Assembly (NCBI RefSeq): GCF_004403515.1
Contig: NZ_SOHH01000106.1
Coordinates: forward strand, 1-47,806
DNA length: 47,806 bases
Direction: 5' to 3'
Source of the DNA: Cryobacterium fucosi
GTDB taxonomy: Bacteria; Actinomycetota; Actinomycetes; Actinomycetales; Microbacteriaceae
Shown: positions 23,807 through 31,718 of the stretch, piece by piece
Numbering within the stretch: position 1 is the first letter of the stretch
Layout: each line of letters begins with the position of its first letter
Translations under genes and position numbers: made by a program
Notes under the pieces: generated by a model
What the model saw: only the letters and a program-made list of their open reading frames with translations
What the model was told of the DNA's origin: nothing
Databases searched by the model: none

Positions 23807-24634
23807 TCAGCGCATCCGGACCCGGCGCTGTTCCGGCCTGGCGGGCGCGATGATCGTGGCCCGGTGCCCGTCGGTGGAGGCCTGGTCGTCTGCGCCGAGC
23901 ACCTGACTGCGCTCGGTGCCATGGTGCCACCAGAGCGACGCGGTCCAGGCGCTGACGAGGGCGTCGATCAGGTCTTCCCGGTGCTTGTACGCCCGGTCGG
24001 GGAGCGGCGAATGGGTGGTGACGAGGGCATCCGATGCCGGGTGGGTGGACAGGTCGAGGGGCGGCGTCGCAGCCTGGAGCTGCCAGAGCCGCTGAATGAG
24101 GTCGTCGCACACGATCGCCCTCGCGGCGCGGCGCTGGTCGGGAGGGAGGGACGACCCCATCCGCTTGTAGCGCGGTCGTTTGTCGTCGTAGCCGAACTCC
24201 TCGGCGCCGACCAACGTCGTGTACGGGTAGCACTCGAAGAAACTGGCGGCGGCCGGGTCGACCGGCGACAGGCCGTCGGTGTAGGTCCAGCCGGATGCCT
24301 CGAGCCGGCGGCGGATCGACACTCCGCCCTGCCAGGGGCGGGCCAGATTGGAGGCGTTCGCGGAGACGAACCAGCCGCCGTAACGGCTGCCGGTCTCGCG
24401 CTCGCACAGCCGCATCCCGGTGGGGTTGTTGACGACCAGCGGGGCGTCGATCGCGAGCACGGCGCCCGGCTCCCACATCGAATCGATCCAGTCGAGCACG
24501 GCCGCGGTGCCCCTGGCCCAGCCGGCGTCGAGGATGTGGCCGTCTTCGTCGATGCAGGCCAGGCCGGTTTCGTTGGCCGGTTTCGTGGGCGTGCCTTCGG
24601 CCCAAGCCAGATCCACTCCGAGGAATCGCGTCAT
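23807..24634 (-). CDS. DUF429 domain-containing protein
   Basis: A 275-residue protein of the DUF429 family, predicted RNase-H-fold nucleases by distant similarity. It opens with FLGVDLAWAEG (the first acidic residue of the fold), then VLAIDAPLVVNNPTGMRLCE (second acidic strand), followed by FFECYPYTTL and a late EDLIDALVSAWTASLWW (third acidic helix). These three acidic positions are consistent with an RNase-H-like active site, but no activity has been established for the family as far as I know. It is probably monocistronic. The ATG at 24634 fits the family start exactly. Confidence 0.8.
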   Translation of the reverse strand: MTRFLGVDLAWAEGTPTKPANETGLACIDEDGHILDAGWARGTAAVLDWIDSMWEPGAVLAIDAPLVVNNPTGMRLCERETGSRYGGWFVSANASNLARPWQGGVSIRRRLEASGWTYTDGLSPVDPAAASFFECYPYTTLVGAEEFGYDDKRPRYKRMGSSLPPDQRRAARAIVCDDLIQRLWQLQAATPPLDLSTHPASDALVTTHSPLPDRAYKHREDLIDALVSAWTASLWWHHGTERSQVLGADDQASTDGHRATIIAPARPEQRRVRMR

Positions 24635-24694
24635 GTGTCATGGATAGCACAAGCCCGTGTCACCCGAAGTGGGCGTTCCTGCCGGCGCGCACCG

Positions 24695-24718
24695 TCGGCT
24701 ATTCTTCGCCGATTTTTT
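24695..24718 (+). terminator. Stem followed by a T6 run (plus strand)
   Basis: TCGGC (24695-24699) and GCCGA (24708-24712) flank an 8-base loop, followed directly by TTTTTT (24713-24718), the form of an intrinsic terminator on the plus strand. There is no plus-strand gene just upstream, so it would have to end readthrough or an unannotated RNA; it lies 61 bp upstream of the minus-strand DUF429 start. Confidence 0.35.
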
Positions 24719-24767
24719 GGGAGCCCCCGCTCCGACGTAGGCTCGAAAGGTTGTCTACAGAAACCGA

Positions 24768-24810
24768 GGGTACGGAACACCCGTACCCGTTTCACGGCGG
24801 TGCGGGTGTT
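24768..24810. other. Mutually exclusive hairpins in the DUF429/RNase HI gap
   Basis: GGGTACGG (24768-24775) pairs with CCGTACCC (24781-24788) around AACAC. The overlapping AACACCCG (24776-24783) can instead pair with CGGGTGTT (24803-24810). The two stems share bases and cannot both form. The rest of the 393-bp gap is the repeat array and no gene was recognised in it. Confidence 0.45.
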
Positions 24811-24882
24811 TCAAATTTAGGCCGACGGATGCGGCGCGCAGTGTGGCCCGAGCTCCCGCCCGCCACCCCTCCCGCAGTCACC

Positions 24883-25020
24883 GGTGGTCGAGCTTGTCGA
24901 GACCGCGCTCACCGGCTCGACCACCACCGGTGGTCGAGCTTGTCGAGACCGCGCTCACCGGCTCGACCACCACCGGTGGTCGAGCTTGTCGAGACCGCGC
25001 TCACCGGCTCGGCCACCGAC
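24883..25020. repeat. Three tandem 46-bp units of the GGTGGTCGAGC repeat family
   Basis: GGTGGTCGAGCTTGTCGAGA begins at 24883, 24929 and 24975, each unit followed by CCGCGCTCACCGGCTCG and a C/A-rich spacer, giving a strict 46-bp period. It ends seven bases before the RNase HI stop codon. The core differs by one base (C/T) from the copies inside the RecQ-like gene. Confidence 0.9.
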
Positions 25021-25027
25021 CCAGGTA

Positions 25028-25759
25028 CTAGATCAGTGTGCGCAGCAGCTCTTCGGCGGTGATGCCGAGCCGGCCGGCGCGATCGGAGAGGCGCGCGTGT
25101 TCGTCCTGCGACAGCGCCAGTGAGATGGTGTGCCCCGCGGCATCCGTGCGGACTGTGTCGGCACCGGGATCGGCCTTGGTCCCGAACGAGAACAGCTCGG
25201 GGTGGTTCGGGCGGGAGGATGCCGTGGCGACCGGCGCGGTCGCTGTCGCTGCCCGCCGGGTTGGCGCCGTCCGCGGCGCTGCCGTGTCGTCGCCGGTCCG
25301 CACCCAGCCGGGTCCCGCCTGAATGGGCTTGCCGCGTTGGAATGCCTCGGACACCGCCCGCGCCCGCGAATCTGCCGCTTCGTTCAGCGGATGGTTCGCG
25401 TGCCCCTTGACCCATTCGAACCGGTACCGGCGGCCGACCAGCTCGGCGTCGATCTCCTGGAGGAGCTCGAGGTTGAGCACGGGCTTGCCGTCGGCCTTGC
25501 GCCAGCCCTTCGCCTTCCAGCCGCGCATCCACTTCGTCACCGAGTTGATCACGTACTGGCTGTCGCAGAGCACAAGGAGGTCGTCGTCCAGGTGCGCGGT
25601 CGCCCGGAACAGTTCCAGTACGGCCTTGAGCTCGCCCTGGTTGTTGGTGGCGTGCTCCCACCCGCCTGCCGCCCAGCAGAAGTCGTTGACGTACCACGCC
25701 CATCCGGCGGGGCCGGGGTTGCCGAGGGCGGAGCCGTCGGCGGCGGCGATGATGGTCAT
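25028..25759 (-). CDS. rnhA: Ribonuclease HI with C-terminal extension
   Basis: A 243-residue protein. Residues 1-140 are an RNase HI domain that cuts RNA in RNA-DNA hybrids, with the active-site acids Asp8 (AADGSALGNPGPAGWA), Glu43 (NNQGELKAVLEL), Asp66 (LLVLCDSQYV) and Asp130 (NEAAD) plus His120 (WVKGHANHPLNE). Normal RNase HI is about 155 residues. Here a further 100 residues follow: an alanine/threonine-rich linker, then a short module, TISLALSQDEHARLSDRA and GRLGITAEELLRTLI, that looks like a ribbon-helix-helix segment. Such a tail could help bind nucleic acid or form dimers (inference). The gene ends just beside the repeat array. Confidence 0.9.
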   Translation of the reverse strand: MTIIAAADGSALGNPGPAGWAWYVNDFCWAAGGWEHATNNQGELKAVLELFRATAHLDDDLLVLCDSQYVINSVTKWMRGWKAKGWRKADGKPVLNLELLQEIDAELVGRRYRFEWVKGHANHPLNEAADSRARAVSEAFQRGKPIQAGPGWVRTGDDTAAPRTAPTRRAATATAPVATASSRPNHPELFSFGTKADPGADTVRTDAAGHTISLALSQDEHARLSDRAGRLGITAEELLRTLI

Positions 25760-25862
25760 GTCTGGCCTTCCTTCGATCCCGCCGGTGCGGGACCCCGTCC
25801 ATTTTGCCAGACGCTCGGCGTGCCAGACGCCGGGCGCGCCAAAGGCCCGGCCAGCCAGACGC

Positions 25863-26918
25863 TCAGCCGGCGGACGCTCGGCCCAGGGCCTGTTCGATCC
25901 GGATCAGCGACTTGAAACTCCGCACCATCTCCCGGGTCGAATGAAAGTTCAGGACGACGTGTGCGTCGTGCCGGGGGTCATAGAACATGTGGGTGCCGAG
26001 AACCCCGATGTGGCCGAGCGGCCGCGGGAGGCCCCGCAGGGCGAAGAAGAAGCCCTCGAAGCGCAGCTCCATGAACCCGGCGCCGTAGTGGATTCCGGCA
26101 CGGAAACGGTGCCGCATCTCTGAGAGATAGGCCAGCGACTCGGGCGCCAGGAGCGCACCGTTGTGGAGGGCTTCGCTCAGGGTGACAAGGTTCGCGGGAG
26201 TCGCCGCGATGCCGCCACCCGCCCAGTCGCAGCTCACGCTGGCGAAACGGCTCGCCTCGACCCTGTCGAGCCAGAAGGGCGCGAGCTCCGGAGTGTTGGG
26301 GTCGGCCGGCGCCGAGCGTGACACCAGCCAGCTGTTGGCCAGATCGAGCGGGGTGAAGATCCGCTCGTGCAGGAGATCGTGGAAAGGCTGCCCGGTCAGC
26401 TCCTCCAGGATGCGCCCCAGGAGCACGTAGCCGGTATCGGAATAGGAGAACCGGGCGCCGGGTGCCGCGACGGGAGACTGGTGGTGGCGGCTGAAATCCA
26501 GCAGGTCGGCGGGGCTCCAGACGCGCTCCGGCTCGTCGACCACGAGGCGCATGAAGGATGGGCCGGTGCGCACGGGCCCGGCGAAATAGTCGGCGACACC
26601 GGCGGTATGGGTGAGGAGCTGATGCACGGTGGCGCGTGAGGAGCCGTCGCCGGAGAAGAGGTGTGTGAGTTCGTTGGCCGGCAGCAGCGTCGTCAGGGGG
26701 CTCTCCAGCGAGAGGGTGCCCGACTCGACGAGCTGCATCACGAGAACCGCGGTGGCGACCTTCCCGATGCTCGCTGCGTGGAAGGGGGCGAGTGGGTCGC
26801 CGAACTGATAGCGCAGTCCAGGAGCGGTCACCAGCACCTGAGGAGCACCGAGAAGACCGCGCGCCCGGGTCACCTTCTCGAAGTGCGGGTCGAGCTGAGC
26901 AATGAGGTCGAATGTCAT
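25863..26918 (-). CDS. Beta-lactamase-fold serine hydrolase (class C-like)
   Basis: A 351-residue serine hydrolase of the beta-lactamase/D-alanyl-D-alanine carboxypeptidase-like family. The SxxK motif is SIGK (Ser50, Lys53), the second motif is YSD at 159-161 (in place of the common YxN), and the third region is HIGVLGTH, close to the HxG element. No signal peptide is visible, so it is probably cytoplasmic, as are many esterase-like members. Substrates range from esters to peptides and none can be assigned. It is divergent from a PadR regulator with a perfect palindrome in between, which suggests that the regulator controls it. Confidence 0.85.
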   Translation of the reverse strand: MTFDLIAQLDPHFEKVTRARGLLGAPQVLVTAPGLRYQFGDPLAPFHAASIGKVATAVLVMQLVESGTLSLESPLTTLLPANELTHLFSGDGSSRATVHQLLTHTAGVADYFAGPVRTGPSFMRLVVDEPERVWSPADLLDFSRHHQSPVAAPGARFSYSDTGYVLLGRILEELTGQPFHDLLHERIFTPLDLANSWLVSRSAPADPNTPELAPFWLDRVEASRFASVSCDWAGGGIAATPANLVTLSEALHNGALLAPESLAYLSEMRHRFRAGIHYGAGFMELRFEGFFFALRGLPRPLGHIGVLGTHMFYDPRHDAHVVLNFHSTREMVRSFKSLIRIEQALGRASAG

Positions 26919-26957
26919 GGTCGATATCCCAGCGGTCGAACAAGCCTGATGTTACGC

Positions 26958-26973
26958 TTTGTAATATTACAAA
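26958..26973. promoter_or_regulatory. Perfect 16-bp palindrome between serine hydrolase and PadR gene
   Basis: TTTGTAATATTACAAA is a perfect palindrome in an otherwise GC-rich sequence, 40 bp from the hydrolase start and 33 bp from the PadR start. AT-rich dyads of this form are typical PadR-family operators, so autoregulation and control of the hydrolase are likely (inference). Confidence 0.65.
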
Positions 26974-27005
26974 TAGAAATATAGGCGTCTCCGGAGGGCA
27001 GCGCA

Positions 27006-27545
27006 ATGGGAAATGTCGTTCTCGGCCTTCTGGTCATGCTGGGCCCGCAAACGCTCTACGACCTGAACAAGCACTGTGCTGCGGGGATCTCACTGTTCTA
27101 TCGGCCCAGCCTCGGCGGCCTCAGCAGTGCGACAAACGGCCTGCTCGCGAAGCGCTTCGTGGAATTCACCGAGTCAGTCGCGAACGGACGAAGCAAGAAG
27201 ACCTACCGACTGACGATTGTGGGCAGGTCCGCATTTCTCGCCTGGATGAAGGAACCCATAGCGGGCGGTAACCTCGAGGTGATCGCGCTGACCAAGGTCT
27301 ATTTTCTCGGCCTGATCCCCGATCCAGCCGGACGCCAGGCGATCCTCGCAGACATCGTTCGCCGCGTCGAGAGCGATGCCGCGGAGCTCGACGAACTCTC
27401 CGCCAGCCTCGATGGCTTGACGATTCCCGCCGAACACTCGGCGGTGTTTCACTACCAACGACTCACGCTGGACTACGGGATCGGCGCCCATGGCTTCGGC
27501 CTCGCCTGGTTCAGGGAGCTCCTTGACGACGAGCTTCGTGGCTGA
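27006..27545 (+). CDS. PadR-family transcriptional regulator
   Basis: A 179-residue PadR protein. The N-terminal winged helix (about 1-75) has GLLVMLGPQTLYDLNKHCAA, then a recognition region SLGGLSSATNGLLAKRFVEF and a wing with KKTYRLTIVGRSAFLAWM. The C-terminal half is a helical dimerisation region (PDPAGRQAILADIVRRVESD). GGAGGG lies eight bases before ATG 27006. The gene and its promoter are less GC-rich than neighbours, which may point to transfer. It probably binds the palindrome at 26958-26973 and so controls itself and the divergent hydrolase. Confidence 0.85.
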   Translation: MGNVVLGLLVMLGPQTLYDLNKHCAAGISLFYRPSLGGLSSATNGLLAKRFVEFTESVANGRSKKTYRLTIVGRSAFLAWMKEPIAGGNLEVIALTKVYFLGLIPDPAGRQAILADIVRRVESDAAELDELSASLDGLTIPAEHSAVFHYQRLTLDYGIGAHGFGLAWFRELLDDELRG

Positions 27546-27647
27546 GGCTAGAGAAGCCGGCGCACAACACACCCTCCGCCCGCTTCCGCAACCTGCGCCG
27601 CGAGGAGCGCCAGTCCACCGGGGTGATCGACTTCCGGCACGGGAAAG

Positions 27648-28829
27648 CTAGCCCCCGATGCAGTCCCCGGAGGACACCGGGGCCGCCAGCGCGGCCGCCT
27701 GAGCGGCCACCGGGTCGACTTCCTCCATCGCAAGCGCGTAGCCGAGATTGGTCGTGACCGTGGACTTGGCGAAGATGACCCCCGCCACCCGGCCGGATTC
27801 GCTCAGGAGCGGTCCTCCTGATTCGCCGTGCTGCACATCGGCGGCAAGGGTGTAGATCTGCCGCTGCGCCGGTTCCTGGCCGTAGATGTCGGCGACGAGC
27901 GCCGGGGCCACGGCGACGACCTGGGCGGGCCCGGAGTCGAACGGCCCGCCGTAGGGGTACCCGTCGCTGACGGCCCGGCTCCCCGGGGCCAGGTTAGGGC
28001 CGAGCTCGAGGGCAGGGGCGGCGAGGCCGCTCACGGCGATGACCGCCAGGTCGACGACCGGGTCGAAGTAGACGACCTGGCCCGGCCGGGCGTTGCCGCC
28101 CGGAGTGACGACCACCGGTTCCGTCACGCCGGCCACGACGTGAGCGTTGGTGAGCACGCGGTCCTCGGCGATGACGAAGCCGCTGCCGGACTGGTTCTGG
28201 CCGCAGGCGTACGCGGTGCCGGTGATCTTCATCACGGACTGCCTGGCCGAGAGGAGCGCGGCACTGTCGGCGGAGACGAGCGGGATCGTCGGGACCGGCC
28301 CGTTGAAGGCCTCGACCACCCGGGGGAGTCCTTCGCTGACGACGACGGAGCGCAGCTGGGCGAGGAACGACTTCAGCGGGTCGGGCGTCAGTGAATCGAT
28401 CGATCTGATCACGCCGGACGAGGCGATGGCGGGAGACAGGAGCGGCACACCCAACCCGCCGAGGCTGAACGCGAGCATCGACACGACGAGGGCGGATGCG
28501 ACGACGGCGGCGCCGGCGCCGAGCATCCGGTCGGCCAGCCGGAGCTTCGTGCGGGCGCTGTGCGGGCGCAGGGACCGGCCGATCGAGCTGCCGAGGGAGA
28601 GGCCGCCGACCAGGAGCACTCCGGCCGTTGCGAGTGTTGCGGCCGTTCGCCATTCCGCGGCGGGAACCCAGGTGCCGACCAGCGGAACGAGGAAATACGC
28701 GGCGATGCCGCCGACGACGAGCCCGGCGATGCTGCTCAGGCTGCCGATCAGCCCGCTGCGGAAGCCCGAGGCGAGATAGCTGACCAGCAGCAGGACGAGG
28801 AGGATGTCAACAATCGTTGAACCCGGCAT
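27648..28829 (-). CDS. marP: MarP-type membrane-anchored serine protease (CvpA + trypsin-like)
   Basis: A 393-residue protein with an N-terminal four-helix CvpA-like membrane domain (about 5-130) and a chymotrypsin-fold protease outside the membrane. The triad is visible: His230 in TNAHVV, Asp260 in DLAVI and Ser337 in GESGGPL. Cys209 and Cys390 are 181 residues apart, the same separation as the regulatory disulfide described for Mycobacterium tuberculosis MarP, which is needed for acid and oxidative stress resistance. By analogy it would process cell-wall hydrolases under stress. It is divergent from the DUF4192 gene, with 186 bp between them that must hold both promoters. Confidence 0.9.
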   Translation of the reverse strand: MPGSTIVDILLVLLLVSYLASGFRSGLIGSLSSIAGLVVGGIAAYFLVPLVGTWVPAAEWRTAATLATAGVLLVGGLSLGSSIGRSLRPHSARTKLRLADRMLGAGAAVVASALVVSMLAFSLGGLGVPLLSPAIASSGVIRSIDSLTPDPLKSFLAQLRSVVVSEGLPRVVEAFNGPVPTIPLVSADSAALLSARQSVMKITGTAYACGQNQSGSGFVIAEDRVLTNAHVVAGVTEPVVVTPGGNARPGQVVYFDPVVDLAVIAVSGLAAPALELGPNLAPGSRAVSDGYPYGGPFDSGPAQVVAVAPALVADIYGQEPAQRQIYTLAADVQHGESGGPLLSESGRVAGVIFAKSTVTTNLGYALAMEEVDPVAAQAAALAAPVSSGDCIGG

Positions 28830-29015
28830 TCGTGACCCTGCGCTTTCGTCGGTGCCCGGCGTTTCCCCACCGGCCGCATCTCTGGGTCAAGCGTACGGTG
28901 CCGCCGCGCGAACCCGCCATCCGTGGGAGTCATCCACAGGCACTCGGGAGGTCGGGCTCTCCACCGACTGCGTCGCAGGGGACCGTCGCGAGGGCCGGCA
29001 GGCGAGGGTTGCCGC

Positions 29016-30245
29016 ATGAACAGGACAATCGTCAAGACCAGGGAAGCGTATGACTTCCTCGCGCTCGTGCCCCAACTCGTCGGATTCCAGCCGGAACGAA
29101 GCATGGTCCTCGTGGCGTTCCGGGGAAACCGGACCTGCGGGGCCATGCGCTTCAACCTGCCGAGTGCCGACGCATCCCGCATGCTCCTGCAGAGAATCGC
29201 GTCCACCCTTGTCGGCACGCTGTGCCGCATTCCCGGGGTGGATGCCGTCGTGCCGGTGGTCTATACGGAGGAGGCGTTCGCATCGGTGGCCGGGCTGCCG
29301 GCGGAGCGATTCGCCGAGACCGTGTGCGCGCGGGCGGAGCTCTCCGGCTTCCTGGTGCGCGACGCGCTCTGCGTCGCACCGGATGGCTGGGGGTCCTACC
29401 TGGACCCGTCCTGCCCGGCCGGCGGGCATCCGCTGGCGGACATCGCCGCGTCGGAGGTGCAGCGGGCCATTCCAGCGGAGGCTCGGCATGACCTGGCCAG
29501 CCTGCGCAGCCGGGCCGACCTGCCCCGGGTCGACCTCGCGGCCCGGGAGAGGATCAGCCGTCGGCTGGCCCGCTACCGGAAACTCGGCGGCAAGGAAGAG
29601 ACCGTGCCGGAGCTGCTGGCCATGGTCGGCGACATCCTCGATCCCGTGGCCACCGCGGAGGCGGCACTGGACTGGGATCCGAGTGCCCTCGATCCCGATG
29701 ACGTGGCGGCGTTGCTCTTCCTCCTGCAGGGCCCTGCCTGCCGTGACCAGATGATGCTCCAGTTCGCGTTCGGCGAGACGGTCGGTGCGCTCACCCACGC
29801 ACTCAACCTGCGGTACGCGGCCGTCCAGAGCGCGACGGGACAGAGCATGGACGACATCGTGCGGGCCGAGCGGGAGCACAAGGGTGACGACGACCCCGAC
29901 GCGAAACAGACCAGTGACCTCATGCTCGGGCTGACGACCGTGCGGCCGGACCCCGACCGGATCGAAGGGGCGGTGCGGCTGTTGCTGACCGTGGTCGCCC
30001 TGGCCCCTCGCCGTGCCAGGCCGGCCCCGTATTGCATGCTCGCCTGGTTGTCCTGGGCGATGGGTCGCGGTTCGGTGGCCGGCATCTTCATCGACCGCGC
30101 GCTGACCGTCGACCCCCGCTACGGCATGGCAAATCTGCTGGACACGCTCATTTCCTCCGGCCACCTGCCGGACTGGGCGTTCGCAGTGCCGTTCGACGAA
30201 GAACGACCGCCGGGCGACGACGAGTCCGGCCGGCACGTGGACTGA
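29016..30245 (+). CDS. DUF4192 family protein
   Basis: A 409-residue cytoplasmic protein of the DUF4192 family, which is common in actinobacteria and has no established function. The N-terminal signature is visible: DFLALVPQLVGFQPERSMVL, then VAFRGNRTCGAMRFNLP, followed later by DGWGSYLDPSCP. The C-terminal part includes ARPAPYCMLAWLSWAMGRGS and FIDRALTVDPRYGMANLLD, typical of the TPR-like end of the family (AW-x-x-G-x-G, then A-x-x-x-P-x-Y-x-x-A-x-L-L). A GAGGG lies eight bases before ATG 29016. It converges with the aminotransferase gene, 21 bp away. It shows no signal peptide or membrane segment. Confidence 0.85.
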   Translation: MNRTIVKTREAYDFLALVPQLVGFQPERSMVLVAFRGNRTCGAMRFNLPSADASRMLLQRIASTLVGTLCRIPGVDAVVPVVYTEEAFASVAGLPAERFAETVCARAELSGFLVRDALCVAPDGWGSYLDPSCPAGGHPLADIAASEVQRAIPAEARHDLASLRSRADLPRVDLAARERISRRLARYRKLGGKEETVPELLAMVGDILDPVATAEAALDWDPSALDPDDVAALLFLLQGPACRDQMMLQFAFGETVGALTHALNLRYAAVQSATGQSMDDIVRAEREHKGDDDPDAKQTSDLMLGLTTVRPDPDRIEGAVRLLLTVVALAPRRARPAPYCMLAWLSWAMGRGSVAGIFIDRALTVDPRYGMANLLDTLISSGHLPDWAFAVPFDEERPPGDDESGRHVD

Positions 30246-30266
30246 CGGCCGGCCTTCCGGGTCGGG

Positions 30267-31715
30267 CTACAGGTACTTCGGCGCCTCCGACAACACCCCG
30301 TGCAGGATCTCGCCGATCTCGCGGAACTCGGCCGGTCCGATGGTCAGCGGGGGAGCGAGCTGTACCACCGGATCGCCTCGGTCGTCGGCCCGGCAGTACA
30401 GGCCGGCCTCGAACAGCGCCTTGGACAGGTAGCCGCGCAGCAGCCGCTCCGACTCGGCGTCGGTGAACGTCTCCTTGGTCGCCTTGTCCTTGACCAGCTC
30501 GATGCCGAAGAAATAGCCCTCGCCGCGCACATCACCCACGATCGGCAGGTCGAGCAGCTTCTCCAGCTCGGCGCGGAAGACAGGCGAATTCTCGCGCACG
30601 TTCTCGTTCAGCTTCTCCTCCTCGAAAATGTCGAGGTTGGCGAGCGCCACCGCCGCCGACACCGGATGGCCACCGAAGGTGTAGCCGTGGTAGAAGGTGG
30701 TGTCGCCGTGCTTGAACGGCTCGTAGATGCGGTCGCTCACGATGGTCGCGCCGATCGGCGAGTAGCCGCTCGTCATGCCCTTCGCGCAGGTGATCATGTC
30801 CGGCTCGATCCCGAAGGTGGTGGAGGCGAACATGTTGCCGATCCGGCCGAAGGCGGTGATGACCTCGTCCGCGACCAGCAGCACATCGTACTGGTCGCAG
30901 ATTTCGCGAACCCGCTTGAAATAGCCGGGGGGTGGCGGGAAGCATCCGCCGGAGTTCTGCACCGGTTCCAGGAACACGGCGGCGACCGTCTCGGGGCCCT
31001 CGAACTGGATCATCTCCTCGATCCGGTTGGCGGCCCAGAGTCCGAACTTCTCCACGTCGTAGCCGAGGCCGGAGCCCATCTCGTCCGCGCGGTAGAAGTT
31101 GGTGTTGGGCACCCGGAAACCGCCGGGGGTGACCGGTTCGAACATTTCCTTCATCGCCGGGATCCCGGTGATCGCCAGGGCACCCTGCGGGGTGCCATGG
31201 TAGGCGACGTTGCGGGAGATGACCTTGTGCTTGGTCGGCCGGCCCTGCAGCTTCCAGTAGTACTTGGCCAGCTTGAAGGCGGTCTCGACCGCTTCTCCGC
31301 CGCCGGTGGAATAGAAGACGCGGTTCAGGTCGCCGGGCGCGTAGGACGCCAGCCGGTCGGCCAATTCGATGGCGTTCGGGTGCGCATAGGACCAGACCGG
31401 GAAGAAGGCCAGTTCCTCCGCCTGCCTGGCCGCCACCTCGGCGAGGCGCTTGCGGCCGTGGCCCACATTGACGGTGAATAGGCCGCTCAGCCCGTCGATG
31501 TACTTCTTGCCGTGCGAGTCCCAGATGTGGTGGCCGAGGCCCTTGGTGATGATCGGCACCCCGGCGCCGGACTCCAGCACGGACTGGCGGGAGAAATGCA
31601 TCCAGAGGTGGTCTTTCGCCTTCTGCTGCATCGCCGCGTTCTCGGCGTCGGTGTAGACGCGCGGCGATGTTTCGGCGGGCGTTGCTTCAATGGTGTCAGG
31701 CGCAGTGATAGTCAT
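30267..31715 (-). CDS. Class III aminotransferase (putrescine/GABA/omega-amino-acid type)
   Basis: A 482-residue PLP-dependent class III (subgroup II) aminotransferase. The PLP lysine lies in MITCAKGMTSGYSPIGA, preceded by VLLVADEVITAFGRIG (Asp that pairs with the pyridine nitrogen). FYSTGGGEAVETAFKLAKYY binds the cofactor phosphate, and a late block FYHGYTFGGHP is diagnostic of the omega-amine group. Family members move the amino group from omega-amino acids or diamines to pyruvate or 2-oxoglutarate. It lies three bases after an Lrp/AsnC regulator in the same direction, so the two are an operon. The agmatinase at 0.45-1.4 kb produces putrescine, a plausible upstream substrate (inference). 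Confidence 0.85.
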   Translation of the reverse strand: MTITAPDTIEATPAETSPRVYTDAENAAMQQKAKDHLWMHFSRQSVLESGAGVPIITKGLGHHIWDSHGKKYIDGLSGLFTVNVGHGRKRLAEVAARQAEELAFFPVWSYAHPNAIELADRLASYAPGDLNRVFYSTGGGEAVETAFKLAKYYWKLQGRPTKHKVISRNVAYHGTPQGALAITGIPAMKEMFEPVTPGGFRVPNTNFYRADEMGSGLGYDVEKFGLWAANRIEEMIQFEGPETVAAVFLEPVQNSGGCFPPPPGYFKRVREICDQYDVLLVADEVITAFGRIGNMFASTTFGIEPDMITCAKGMTSGYSPIGATIVSDRIYEPFKHGDTTFYHGYTFGGHPVSAAVALANLDIFEEEKLNENVRENSPVFRAELEKLLDLPIVGDVRGEGYFFGIELVKDKATKETFTDAESERLLRGYLSKALFEAGLYCRADDRGDPVVQLAPPLTIGPAEFREIGEILHGVLSEAPKYL

Positions 31716-31718
31716 TTT

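Noticed and set aside
24883-25020. CRISPR array at the 46-bp repeats
   Set aside because: The full 46-bp period including the would-be spacer is repeated, so there are no distinct spacers.
24640-25062. 140-codon plus-strand frame over the repeat array
   Set aside because: Coding is mostly the repeats (RACRDRAHRLDH-type peptide) with no start signal or domain.
27546-27647. Small gene after the PadR regulator (frame reading RFRNLRREERQSTGVIDF)
   Set aside because: Under 35 codons with no start signal; it overlaps a repeat-like word shared with 3.9 kb.
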